From positions 62,001 through 126,000 of the forward strand of contig JALUTQ010000009.1 of the NCBI GenBank assembly GCA_032718865.1: 64,000 nt of DNA, written 5' to 3'. The position numbers and the translations under genes are program-made. This stretch comes from Tilletia caries (taxonomy: Eukaryota > Basidiomycota > Exobasidiomycetes > Tilletiales > Tilletiaceae). Under the pieces are notes generated by a model. The model worked only from the letters and a program-made list of their open reading frames with translations, was not told the origin of the DNA and did not search any database. Shown here in pieces: positions 44,627 through 59,873 of this stretch (position 1 is its first letter; each line of letters starts with the position of its first letter).

Positions 44627-47600
44627 TCATCCGAACATGCCCGGCTCGAACCACTTGCCCATCCCAGGACTGAGCACAACCTCCTCATCATCCGGATCAA
44701 ACTCGTCCTCCCTCAAATACTGCGCAGCCGCACCGTGCCCATTCGCACCCGCAGCAAACGGAGGCGGCACCGCCGACGAATTCCTACCACCCCCACCACC
44801 ACTGCTCCCACTCCCACCCACGTATCCAGAACTCCACGCCACCCCGCGCCGCGGTCGGAAACACCACCCCTGCCCGACCATAATCGTCGCCCGCTGATCC
44901 TTGTACTTCTCCGCTTTGACAGCCATCTCGCTCGAGTGCGTCGAGCCCGCGTGCGCCATGGCGAACATCAGATCGATGATCTCGCACCCGATGTTCCACA
45001 CCTTCGTCACCAGCACGGGCGAGTTCTGGCGGGGTACATCCTCCATGCTCGGCGAGCTCACCCAGTTCGGGTCGTCGTCTCCGAAACTCGTCAGACGGTC
45101 CCAGGCCAGACCGGCAACGGCCACCTCGGCCGCCAGCGTGAAGGCGTGCTTGGCGAATAGGAGCAGATGCCGAGGCCAGCGCAGCATCCGCACCGCCGTC
45201 GGCAGTATCGCACCCGCCTCGGAGCCCGGAAGCACAGGCAGTGTCCGGTCGCGGGGCAGAAGGACCAGCGCAGCCGAGACCAGTCGACCGATGTCGAACA
45301 ACGGCGCAAAGCACGCCCGCTGAGGATCCCGCGTGAAATGAAGTCCCGGCGTCGGGTTGCCGTTCCCCTTCGCCATCGAGTGACCCCCGCCACCACCACC
45401 GTACCCGTTACTGTCCGGCGACACGTACGGGTTGTCCACCGAGTAGCTGTACGGCTGTTCCCCCATAAAGTGTTCGTAGTTCGACGGCGCCGAGCTCTCC
45501 GGGAACACGCTCCGGGCGGACGTGTACGTCTCGTTGAACGTGATGCCCGCGTTCTTCGTGTATGCGTACAGCGGGAACAGGTGTCGATAGAGCAAGAGCT
45601 CCACCATGCGTATGTCGAGGTAGACGTGGATCCGGAGCGGCTGTTCCTCCTCCTCGAACCGAAGATACGGCTGGCTCGCCTTGATCTCCCGCAGAGTGTG
45701 TTCCATGTTGGAGACGGCCTCCTGCAAATCTTTCTCAGGCCCAACCCCAGAAATAAGATCAACTGTTCAAGAGAAGAAAGTAAGAGGGGCGTCAGTTTGA
45801 GAAACTATCCAGGGAGACCGAAAGCAAAAGACACTCACCCAACGGAGTATTCATCATATACACCAACCGCGTATACAACGCCCACAAGTCATGCAGCTTC
45901 GACAGCGTCCGGTCCGACCTCGACCCTCCATTATGATAATTCTCCGGCTCCAGACGCGCCGATTTCAGCCAGGGCGAGTTCTGGTGGATATAATCATCAT
46001 ACTCGGTCTGCCGGATCTGGATCTTGTTGAACTCGAACGCCGGCGGGGGTTGGTCGAGGGCGTGTGTCCAGAGGTAGGAAGCGCAGCTGAGGGGGTGGGG
46101 AGGGCAACGAGAAAGGTCAGTCACAGCAAGCTCGGGTCGCGAACCCATTTCTTCAAGAGTGACTGTAAAGAAAAGGAGAGGCCAAACTCACATAATCCGA
46201 ACGACCCTCCTCAAACTCTCCCGCTCAATCGGATCCTTCACAATCTGCCTCGCATCCCAAGGCCTCGCCCGATCCGCCAACGTCTTCTGGGCCCCAACGC
46301 CGCCACCTCCACCTCCCTTGACGACCTCCATCTGCGCCTGATGCTCCTCCACCGACACCGACGGCCCCACCACGCTCACATCCCTCGGGTCCGAATCCAT
46401 CAAATGCAAATTCCACTTCCGCAAAATCCCAAACAGCGTAGCCTTCATATTCGCCATCGTCTTCGTCCCCACCCCGTCCTCCGACGCAGACAGGTCCAGC
46501 AGCCAGCCCGTGATGATCAGCTTCGGATCGACATCCCCGCGCTCGATCTTGTGGATGAACACGTCGTGTGCGTATTTGAGCGACCGTCGGGCGAAGACGA
46601 GCAGGCCGTTCCGATCATTCGCGTCGAGAAAGGAATGATTATGCGCACTCGAGCCCGAGGACCCGCTCCCACCCCCACTCCCACCAAAGCTGCCCCGCCC
46701 CGAAGGCGACGGCGCAGCCGACATCATCGAGTTCGGCGTACTCCCCAACTCGCCACTCATAGCCGAAACGACCCCCGTCGCGCGCGCCGACGGCGCCGGG
46801 AACGACTGCAACGACGGCAGGCCCGCCCGCAAAGCGACATTCGGGTCCAGATCGCGCAGCGAGAGGCTGTCCGGTGTCACCAGGGCCCGATGGGCCAGCA
46901 CGGAGAGGAGGGCGACTTGCAGATGCGCAGGCGCCACGTATGGCTGGTGATGGATCGAGGGTGATCGCGGCGCGATCAGAGGCGGTGGGTTGCCCCGGGG
47001 CGATCGAGGGACCTTCCTGTTCTCGGCAAGCGTAGGACTGGTCAAACCCGGCAAGATCCGCTCCCCAAAGAGGATACGGGAAGGGAACATCTTCGTCGAG
47101 TTGTCAAAGACGTCGTAGTGAGCAATGGCTATCGAGATATTCCGCCGGTCCGCGTCGGTGTACACATCCTTCAGAGCCTATGTATCACAATTCACCGAAA
47201 TCACATCAGCCACATTCAGTATGAAAAAAAAGATCAACCGACCAAAGAAATCACTCACAGTCAACAAGCTCCCCGTGCAAATCTGCACAAGCAACGTACC
47301 CGCATTCTTAGTCTTCCTCGCCGACGAAGACGACGACGCCGAAGATCCAATCCCTCCTCCTCCTCCTTCGCCCAACTTGTTTCCCCCTCCCCCTCCATAC
47401 CCATCCCCAGCGCCCACCCCAGCCAAAGAAGCAGGCGTATGCACCGTCGGCACAGTCGAGTAACTCTCCCCACTACCCCAGCCCGCACCCGAACCCGAAC
47501 CCGCCGCAGCAGAACCAACCTCGCCCGCCCCCCGGGATCCAGAGCCAGAACCAAGCATCGGCGTACCAGCCCCATACTCACTCCCCGCAACACTCGTCAC

Positions 47601-50249
47601 ATTCGGACCCGGCATCAACCCCGGCGCCGCAAACGAAGACGAAGGCACAGACCCATCCGACCCCGACGCAGGAATCGAAGACAACACCGAAGGACTCGAG
47701 CTCGAGCCGTTCAGATTCGGCCGGATGATGATCGCGTTGTTGCTGTTAGCATGGTTGTTGTGGTTCGGCGGAGCAGGCTGGACCGGGCTCGAGAGGATGT
47801 GCGATCCAAACAAGGTCGACGTCCGGCCGGTGCTTGTGACAGGTGGGGCGGACATGGGGCCCCCTCCTCCTCCTCCTCCTCCTGCGCCACCACTCAGCTT
47901 GCGCGATGACGCCTGACCGTTCGTTGGCGGGTTCGGCGGTGGCGGGGCGCCCATGGAAGACAGCCCTCCTGCTCCTCCTAGATTCGACGACGCCGGAAGG
48001 GGCAGCGGAGGAGGGTTCATTCCCATCCCACCGGCAGCGCCAGCACCTCGATAATCCCACTCTCGTCCACGTTCACGCTCACGTTCACGCTCACGTTCGC
48101 GTTCACGGTCACGATCCCAGTCCCGTTCACGTTCGCGTTCCCGATCTCGTTCCCTATCCCTCTCCCTCTCGCGATCCCACGACTCGCGATCCCACTCCCT
48201 CTTCAACGGCGGAGCCCTCTCCCTCTCCCTCTCCCTCTCCCTCTCCCTCTCCCTCTCCCTCTCCCTCTCCCTCTCCCTTCCTCGCTCACGTTCCCGCTCA
48301 CGCTCACGATCGCGTTCCCTCTCCCTCTCCCTCTCACTCTCCCTCTCGCGCTCCCTCTCCCGATCCCGGTCAAGATCCCGCTCCCGATCCGTCAGCGCCG
48401 AACTCCTCTTCCGCTCCATCTCCCGCTGATCAAACTCCGCCCGACGCTGCAACTCCAAATCCTTCTCCCTCTCCCACTCCCTCTCGTTCTCCCGCTCTCG
48501 CTCCCTCTCCCGGTCCCGCTCGCGCTCACGGTCCCGCTGCTCGCGTTCGCGGTCCCAGTCGCGCTCTCGCTCGCGCTCCCGCTCACGATCCCGGTCCCGA
48601 TCCCAGTTGGTTGGGGCAAGTCGGGACGATGAGTTGGGTCCGCCCTTGCTGGAAGCGGCGTTGTGGCCGGCCTCGTGCGGTGGTTGCTGCGGATATGCAC
48701 TTCCACCCGCACTGGTGCTACCCCCATAATGGAGTGCCCTGGAGCGGTACGGCGATTGAGGACTCAACACAGGTCCTCCTCCCCCTCCTCCGCCCGCAGA
48801 CGGAGCCGACGAACCACCGCCGTACGAGTGACCCATCCCTCCAGCATGGAAGCCAGAGAGCGCAGCAGCAGCAGGCGAAGAGCCCGACGCAGCCGACGTC
48901 GTTGGGGGGAACGGTGGCAAGGGCGGCAGGAGATGTGGCAAAGAAGGGCCCGGAAGCACGGGTGGACCCTGACCAAGAGCCGGGGCCGGACCCTGTGCCA
49001 TCGCAGCAGAAGGAGGAGGCGGTGGAGGCGGTAAGAAGGACTGCTGACCCGCTTGAACCGGCTCCGGTCCCATCCCCGATGACACACTCGGACCAGGTGG
49101 GATGCCAGCCTGGAAAAAGTTCCTAGGGCCCGGCGGACCTGCAAAGCTACTACTACCACCGGTCGACGACCTATGATGCCCCTGCTGATGCTGATGCGGG
49201 TGTTGGTGCGAGTGCGAGTGCGAAGCGTGGGCGTTCTCCGGATGCTGCTGCTGCTGTTGCATCTGAAAATACCGCTCCCGCTCCCGATTCGCCTGCTCGA
49301 TCTCGTTCTGCTGGCGCTGATAGGCCGTCTCGCCGGGTACGCGGGTGCTCGAGCGTACTGTTTTCTTATATGTCGTTGCCGACGCTGCTGTTTGAGGCGA
49401 GAGTGGGTGGGAGGGCGGTGGCGGTGGGGGAGGGTAGGCATGGTGAGGATATTGGTGAGGGTGGTGATGAGGTGGGTACGGGTGGGGATGCGGGTACGGG
49501 TGCGAGTGGGCGTGTGTATTCTCTGGATGATGGCCCTGTGCATGAGACGGGGGTATGTAATCAAAAGAGCCAGCGGTTGGGGGAGGCTGCAACATCGTTT
49601 CCCCTCCTCCTGCTCCTCCTCCTGGTGGCCCATGATGAGTATGGTGGTATTGGTGGTGGTGGTGTTGTTGATATTGCTGCGCCTGCTGCTGCGCCTGCTG
49701 CTGCGCTCCCGACACGACGGCTGCTGCGGCTGCTGCAGCGGCCGCAGCGACGGTATTGTGATCACCCATGGGCGCCGAAGTTCCCATATCCGGGCCAGCG
49801 GCCGCCTTTTCAGCTTTGGACTTAGGTCCTCTGGGCTTACGATCCCAATCAATAGAGCACATCGTCTTCGCCTTCTGGAGCACGGCCATCTCGTCCGGCT
49901 CCGGTGGGGAGAGTGCTGATGTGGAGGCAGCGGCATACCTGGCTGGGTTCTGCTGCTGCTGAGTTCTTAGAGCGTAGGATGCCTGCTGGAGGAGGACGTT
50001 ACGAGCGCGATGGAGACAGACTGAGCATGGTTCCTTTCCGTCGCATTTTGACTTGCGTGTGCGACAGCTTTCGCATGCTGCCCATATGCGACGCTTCTTG
50101 CCAGCGCCTGTGCTTGAGCCTGGGGCTGAGTCGTCGTCGACATTGGGGTCGATACTGTTGTTGTTGTTGTTGTTGCTGTTGCTGTTGCTGTGGGATGCGA
50201 TGGGATTCGCGCTTCGACTGGCTGATTGGCCATTGGAAGTGGGCGGCAT
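44627..50249 (-). CDS. Large Zn2Cys6 transcription regulator, 1,786 aa
   Basis: Model: complement(44627..45762, 45839..46086, 46192..47177, 47259..50249), phases consistent. The ATG at 50249 (MPPTSNGQS) is preceded by a GCGCAG acceptor, so a 5'-UTR intron is likely. Near residue 59 the zinc cluster reads CESCRTRKSKCDG then CSVC. The usual sixth Cys is not within 6-8 residues; a candidate (MCSIDWDRKPRGPK) lies about 50 residues on. The next 900 residues are low-complexity: His/Gln/Pro runs and a long Arg/Glu/Asp repeat (about 48050-48620). The C-terminal half contains the folded part typical of fungal regulators (IAIAHYDVFDNSTKMFPSRI, LLDLSASEDGVGTK, WTHALDQPPPAFEF, LLFAKHAFTLAAEVAVAGL). The target genes are unknown. 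Confidence 0.85.
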
Positions 50250-51778
50250 TAGGCCTGCGTTGAGATCGTGCCTCGATGCTGCGCACAGATAGCGAGGGAG
50301 CGAGCGAGAAGGAAGGGAGAAGAGAGAAGACAGCAATTATCCGGATGGGATAGATAAGAACGAAGGGTCAGCAAGACAGTCAGCTCAGCGAAATCACACA
50401 GACAACGGGAGACACGCACCCAAGCAGGGAGTTCGCGGGATCTGGTCTTGCTTGCTGCTGCTGCTGGTACTGTTGCTGCTGTTGGTACTGCTGATGCTGG
50501 CCTGGGGATGCTGGATGTCGTGTGGATGGTGGGTGGTGTCGAGATCGGATATACTCTTTTCGCAGCGACGAAGACGGGTCCAGATTCCAGAGCGTGGAAG
50601 TGGATGCCAAGGCGGGGTATGATTTGCCAGCAGCACTGGGCACTGGGCACTGGGCAGCCAAGCACTTTCTCTTCCCCGGCAGCAAGACGAGCGGTGGCGA
50701 TGCTGATCTCACGGATGCTTGCTTGGAGGTGAACGTCGAGAGAAGGGAGAGTCAGAATGAATGAGTGGGTGATGTGACTGACTGGATGGATGAGTGAGTG
50801 GGTGGGTGGGAGTAAAAAGAACCAACACAGGCGCAGTGCCACGCTCCCTCTGCATCCCCTTCCTGCAGGCTGCAGTTCCAGGCACACCACAACACCCACT
50901 CTACCCTTCCCGTCTTTGATCTTTCCACACACTCGCGCACTGCCCCAAGCCCGCCAATCCCACTTCCCAGTCCCGCAACAATATGTAGAACAACAAATCA
51001 ATGAGTTGAAATTGGAGAGAAAGGAACATAATAATGCAGTGGCGTCGTCCCGTCGTCGTCCCTGCAACACAGACATATGTAAAGTGTAAGCGCTGGTGCT
51101 ACTCGTGCTGGGTCGCTGACGCTACTGGTGCTGGTGTGCTGGTCGCTACTCGCTGGTCAGTTTTGCAACTTGCAGGTCCTACCTCGCTCGTTGCAGGCAT
51201 ACCGCAGCCTCTGCCAGCACATCAGCAGCACGCAGCCCGCAGCCCAGAGCACGTATTACATAGCGCGTAAAAGCTCGCAGCAGCGTCGATCCCAAATCCC
51301 AATCTGATCCGCCTTCCAAAGCTCGAACCCAAATGAGAACTGGCCCGTCTGATATCTGATCGCTTGATCCCGTGTTTTTCCTGATGACCGCCGTGAGCCC
51401 AACCACGAAGCCAACCCACGCCTGAATCGCCCTTAAAAAAGGTTCACAACATATACAGAGGTTCAGACGTTCAGACCCCAAGCGAACTGTCAAGACTGAA
51501 ACGAGCGCTCGGCCGGTGCATCCGCAGTCCAGTCCAAGCCAAGCCGACGTGTAAACAGTACGAAAGACGCCGTGCGCAGAGGCCAGAGTCACGCATCACG
51601 CATGGGTTCTCCGAGAAGAGCATGCATTTGCAGCATAATGCAGCCTTCTATTGTTGTCACAAAGCAAGTTCAGGCTTTCGAGCGTCCAGGCAGGCGTTCA
51701 TCAGGCTTTCGAGCGTTACGCACGGAGAGAGGCAGAAGGAAGCCCAAAAATCCGAAGGAGAAGCAGAGAGAACCCCTC
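50250..51778. other. Upstream region of the Zn2Cys6 gene and 3' flank of the peptidase gene
   Basis: 1.5 kb without a supported gene. Near the left edge CTATCTGTGCGCAG (minus strand) looks like a 3' splice site of a 5'-UTR intron; GTGCGT-like donors lie near 50415. It contains TGCTGC/GTT repeats (50450-50500). A long promoter would suit a regulator gene. Confidence 0.5.
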
Positions 51779-54892
<3,114 letters not shown>

Positions 54893-56785
54893 ATGAGAGG
54901 ATCATCTTCCAATGTCGGCAGGCCGACATCACTACTACTTCCTACGCTCCGTTCCGTCCTTCTCCTCCTCGCCCTTTCGGCTTCGCTCGCCGCATCGGCG
55001 CCATTCCCGCCACCTCCCCCCGTGCGAGACGACTTGTCCTTCTACGCCAAGCTCAACGCAGAGGCCGCCCATCTGCATCGCAAACATCTCTTCACACAGA
55101 AGTCGTTCCCTCCTCAAACCGAGTCACAGGTCGTCGACCAAGTGGCCCCTGCTCCCACCCGACGGCGAAACTCGAGAACGTACCCGGACACGATCGGCGA
55201 GAGTGTTCTGTACAACGACGGGAACCAGCGATACTACACCGTCCTCTCAATCGGCACCCCGCCCCATCCCGTGGCAGTCCAACTCGACACAGGCTCCTCC
55301 GACTGCTGGCTCCTTTCCAAATCATACAACGGCTCCAGCACGTCCTCCACCTTCCGATCCACGCAGCGCGCCTTCAATTTGAACTACACCGACGGTTCGA
55401 GCGTTCAGGGTTTTCAGGGGATTGATCGGGTTGGGTTGGGTGGGATGTGGGCGGATAGGACGGCGGTGAGTGTGGGGTTGGAGGTTTCGGCTGATGCGGC
55501 TGCTCCGCCTGTTTCGGGGGTGCTGGGGATGGGCTGGCCGGCGCTTGCCACAGGGAAGGAACCGCCGTTTTGGATGGCTGCTGGGGTCGACGCTTTCAGT
55601 CGTGAGTTGATATTGTTTCTTGCACCTCGTATGGACTGCAAGAGAGATTGACATGACCATTTCCTAAACACGCCTTCTCAATACCTCAATATATTACGAT
55701 GGTGATCTCTCGTTCGGAAAACTGTGTCGCAGTGTATCTGACCTCATCACCAGACAAGGACGACCCAGATGTCTACGGGGGTGTGCTCACCCTAGGCGGA
55801 CCCGATCCAGCTCTGATTGACGGGAAACTGCACTTCATCCCCCTCCTCAAACCCGTCATCGGATGGGTGATCCCACTCGACGCTCTAAGCGTCGGCAACG
55901 TTTCGATTCCTCTCTTCCCATCTTCCTCCTCCTCCTCCTCCTCCTCCTCCTCCTCCTCCGCTCCATCATCCAGAGACCAGCACTCCTCGTTCCCGCTGTC
56001 CTCCTCAGCAACGTCCTCAAAACCGATGGCGGCCCTTATCGACTCCGGGACAACGCTAATATCCGTGCCCTCCGCCTTAGCGGCAGCCTTCTACGCCGCG
56101 ATCCCTTCCTCCCGCCCGCTGTCGAAGGCACACGGCTTTTACGAGTATCCGTGCCAGACGGAGTTGAATATGGGTGTGTTGCTCGGTGGGCGGACGTATG
56201 GGATTCGGGACGAGGTGTTCGCGAAGGCACGGAGGGAGATGCCGGGGAAGGAGGTGGAGGATTGGTGTGTGGGTTCGCTGTTTGGGAATGGGAGTGGGGA
56301 TTTGGACTTTATGATCTTAGGGTGAGTTGTTCCCTGCCGTCTCGTTCCTTTTTGCGATTCCTGGTGACTTCGTTTGCTGACTGTTTCGTACATTCTCCTC
56401 TTTTCTCAGGGATACCTTCTTGCGGTCGTTCGTGACTGTCTTCGATGGGAAGCGACAGGTACGTAACCCCACCTTCTATCCCAGCTCCTTTCTCCCTTCC
56501 TTCAAGCATCCTAACCTCCCCACTCTCCCTCGTTTCCCTCACTAGGCCGTCGGATTCGCAGTCATCTCCCCCGACGCACCCAGAACAGGACCGCGCTTCT
56601 CGCTCTCATCACCCAACGCAACAGGCGGCTTGCGTCATCTCGGCGCGGCAGCTGGCGCTCTGGACACCTCGGACTCGGACGACGGCACTGGTGCCGGTCG
56701 ACGGGCAGTGGGCGCCGGGGGGGTGATGGGCGGCTGCGTTCTGGGCCTGACGATGCTTTGGGCTTGCGCTGCTCAGCTGCTTTGA
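54893..56785 (+). CDS. Pepsin-type aspartic protease, probably GPI-anchored (yapsin-like)
   Basis: Model: join(54893..55601, 55733..56321, 56410..56458, 56546..56785), 528 aa, phases consistent. A signal peptide (VLLLLALSASLAASA) is followed by a pro-segment (FYAKLNAEAAHLHRKHLF) with a basic Arg-rich site (PTRRRNSR) before the mature start. The first catalytic motif is VQLDTGSSDCWLL (Asp about 132), the second ALIDSGTTLI (about 340). MILGDTFLRSFVTVFD is the usual late motif. A poly-Ser insert (about 300-312) and Ser-rich loop lie before the second motif. The C-terminus is Ser/Thr/Gly-rich and then hydrophobic (GGCVLGLTMLWACAAQLL), as in a GPI signal. It likely acts at the cell surface. Confidence 0.9.
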
Positions 56786-57589
56786 TGGGCCGGTACGCGA
56801 ACCACGAAGACACGGACACGAGGTCATACAACACACATACCCATACCCACAACCATTCCACACACACACACACATTCACACACAGTCACCGGGTCATACG
56901 AACATTCTATATCTATCGAGTCTCCAGCTCGACATTCTTTCGTTTATAACCTGAAAACTGGCATCCTATCTTTCCCTCCCCAGCAATCAGCAGCTCACCG
57001 CCTCACTGGCGACTGCTTCACATACTGTGGCACTTCTCACCCACGCTTCCATTCCATCTGCAGGGAAGGAGTCAGTCAAGAAAGAGCGAAAAAGGAGGGA
57101 TGTGTTGGTGAGGCTGTACAGCATCAACCACCCATGACCCAGCAGAGGCGGGCAGCAGGCAGCAGCCGGTTCCTTGAAGCAATTCGCTGTTAAATTGAGT
57201 CCCCCCTGCCGCGGAACCTGCAGAGATGCCGAGGGCAGCCCGCCCAGTTCGCGTCTCTCTTTGACACAACAAAGGACTGTCTCGAAAGGGGCTCGGAGGG
57301 GCACGGGGCCCGCCCGCCGCAGCGCCAGCAAGGAAAGGCAGTGTCATGGTGCCGTGAAGCGGCGGCGGCGAGGCGGTGAGACGGGAGGCGGGAGGAGAAG
57401 GCGGTCGTCGGTCGATGCGTCATGCTGTGGGGGCAGTGGGAGTGAGCGGCGAACGGGTGAACGGGTGAGCCGGGCACTGGACCAGTGTGCTGTGATCCGA
57501 TGAGCATCTCCCAAGTCCCAATTCCCACCCCGAGGGAGATTCAAGGTTGGGCAAAATGTGACATAATGTGACATATTTTCGGACTTATC
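56786..57589. other. 3' flank of the protease gene up to element C2
   Basis: No gene seen. A CACACA-rich run lies at 56830-56885. Minus-strand frames at 56987-57530 lack any family signal. TGTGACATAATGTGACAT just before C2 is echoed by TTGTGACATCATG right after it, so C2 probably landed in older repeat sequence. Confidence 0.5.
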
Positions 57590-59663
57590 CTCAGTAAAAA
57601 CGAACCCGCCGTGTACCCGCTGCTAATCCGCGGTGACTTTGGAGCGGATGAGACTCGCATCCCCAGCGGGTCAGCAGCGGGTCACCCGCTGTGATTCCGC
57701 TTGGACACAGAATCCGCGATGTACAGCGGGTCGCCCGCTCCTAACCCGCTGCTCTCTCACGGCTAACACGCGGTAAATCGACAGATAAAGATGTTCTATT
57801 GACCCGCTGCTAACCCGCTGCTGACCCGCTGCCAATACACTTCCGCCTCTCCCCCCAGCCTCTCCCTACCCTGCTGCATACCTTGCCCGCCCCGCCCCGC
57901 CCCGCTCCCACCTCCTCTGCTCCTTCTCCCCATGCTCTGGTCCGGTCGTATTCTCTCCCCCTCCGCTCTTCCCCCAATCGGCAATCCCCACAATCGATGT
58001 TGCGCTGTAAGGATTCAAGGAAGTGGAAGTTGTGTGATAATCTATTGCGAGAAAAAAAAGGAGAGAGGACTCACCAGTCACCAGACGGCAGACACCAAAA
58101 GAAGAGAGAAGAAAGAATGATTGTTGTTCGGCGTGCTTACTGCCCTGCAGAAGGGATGAAGGCGTCAACAATCGGAATTCGGAACGAACGTCGAGGAACA
58201 CTGATAGATAAGGATGCAAACGTCAGCAGATGACATGTTAGAAGGTCAGCAACAAAACAGCAGTCAGCAATCAGTTTGTCAGAAGGTCAGTATGTGTGAG
58301 TTGTCAGCGAGGGATCTCGAAACGCTGCTCAGAGATTAGAGGAGCAAGAGCAAAGAGTGGGCATCTGGAGGTGAGGGGAGCGAGACAGAGGAAGGCGTGT
58401 CAGTAAGTAAGGACAGAGACGGGAACAATAGAAGGCATATACCGATGATCTTGTAACGTTGGCTCGGGCAAAGAGGCAGCCCGACCATCTCACAGACTGC
58501 AAGGTTCGACGATCGGAAATGGTAAGCCTCGTATCAGGACTGCGCAAGGCATGATCGCGAGTGGAGTCGACTCACAATGTGTCCCATCAGCTTGCGGCAG
58601 CCACTTGAGCTTGCGCAGATCGAGAGCGTCGAGGCGCTTGACGAATGTCAAATAGGCGTAGAGAGATGATGATTTCCGTTGAATCTCATGCAAATCAACG
58701 ACGCGCTTCTGAACTCACCATCAGCTGACCACGGAGCCAGCAGCCGCCACCAGGGCTGACGCTGGCCTCGACAACGATGATGAGCAAGTCAGGGCGGACC
58801 TTGGCGAGCGTGTAGCAATGCATGTGTAGGCACAGTGTTCAGGTCAGCATACAGTCACGCGTGGTATCGAGATGCATGGAAGCGAATAGGACGTACCAGC
58901 ATGTAGCACCTGCAAAGCCGCAGCCGAAGATGATCACGTCGTTGATGATGGCATCGTGCATCAACTTGAAAACTGAAGTAGCGACGCGGCTGGTCTGCGA
59001 CTCCTTGATGGGCACAAACACGTAGCTGCGGGCGTGAAGGGTGCAGCACCAGTCAGTACCGCAGCATCGCGCGCGTAAGATGATTGCGACTGATGTACTC
59101 ACTTGACATTGTAGTCCTCCTTAGTTACCTGGGCGCCCTCTTCGGCGCGCTTGGTCTGGTCGTCGGCAACGGAGTAGCCGGCGTCGTGGTTCCAGCCGAC
59201 GGTCTGGAAGCTGGAGTAGTAGGTGCGCAGACTGCTGTTGGCGGGCTGCTGGGTGTGATCTTCTTGGAGGACGCGCGAGTCGTCGTACGGCTTGCGCGCC
59301 AGGTTGGCTGGGTCGCTTTGGGTGGTGTAGCCTGGTCGCAGACGAGGAGGTCGTGATGCGTCTGCGAAGGGAGGAGCAGCGGTATCTGGTCAGCACAGCA
59401 GGCGCAGCAGGCAGCTTTGAGGATTCGCAAGAATCGGTACGTACAGCGCAAGCGCAGCGGGTTTGCCGCGGGTGGTGGGTACGTGATGTTCCAAGAAAGT
59501 GTTGCTCAGAGAGGTGAGGTTGACGTCTTTGGTCCACAGCATGTTCGCCGCGGATATGCAGCGGGTAGTTTGAAACGTCAAAACTTTCATTTCGGGGGTC
59601 AGCGGGTCTGCAGCGGGTTCGCTGCCTCACCCGCGGATACGCAGCGGATACGTTTTTACTGAG
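57590..59663. mobile_element. 2-kb CTCAG element C2 carrying THI4 exons
   Basis: Ends CTCAGTAAAAACG on both sides, inverted. The 7-bp duplication ACTTATC is at 57583-57589 and 59664-59670. Its left 740 bp and right 290 bp match the right and left ends of C1 (40586-42581) in inverse orientation. The centre differs and holds THI4 exons on the minus strand. CAGCGGGTCA-type repeats are dense at both ends. It has no transposase. Confidence 0.85.
58719..59025 (-). pseudogene. THI4: THI4 (thiamine thiazole synthase) fragment in element C2
   Basis: THI4 builds the thiazole half of thiamine from NAD, glycine and a sulfur from its own Cys. Exon 58897..59025 (minus) reads FVPIKESQTSRVATSVFK and DVIIFGCGFAGA, the family's start and FAD-binding loop. 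Exon 58719..58815 reads [20 protein letters not shown] and [10 protein letters not shown]. The acceptor between them has TTG in place of AG, and the Rossmann loop has lost its usual GAGSxGL form. The rest of the protein, including the active Cys, is missing. This is captured host debris, not a gene. Confidence 0.7.
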
Positions 59664-59873
59664 ACTTATCACGCTTTGTGACATCATGATCCTCATCTTC
59701 TTATGAGAAGCGCATCTCACGTGTCCTGGTATGAGATGTTGTGACAAATGAGGTTTTTTTTCTTTTTTTTTTCCTTGGCTTTTTGCTGGACTTCGACCTC
59801 GACTGCGACCTCCTCGACCTCATCAGCTCGACCTCATTTCACTTCTCCCATAGTCTCATTTCAATCCAAACAG

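Noticed and set aside
44013..44654. A 213-codon minus-strand frame after the regulator gene
   Set aside because: Overlaps the 3' end of the regulator in another frame, has no domain, and looks like UTR.
47843..49126. A 427-codon plus-strand frame rich in Pro/Ser/Arg
   Set aside because: It is the antisense of the low-complexity Arg/Glu region of the Zn2Cys6 gene, where both strands stay open by composition.
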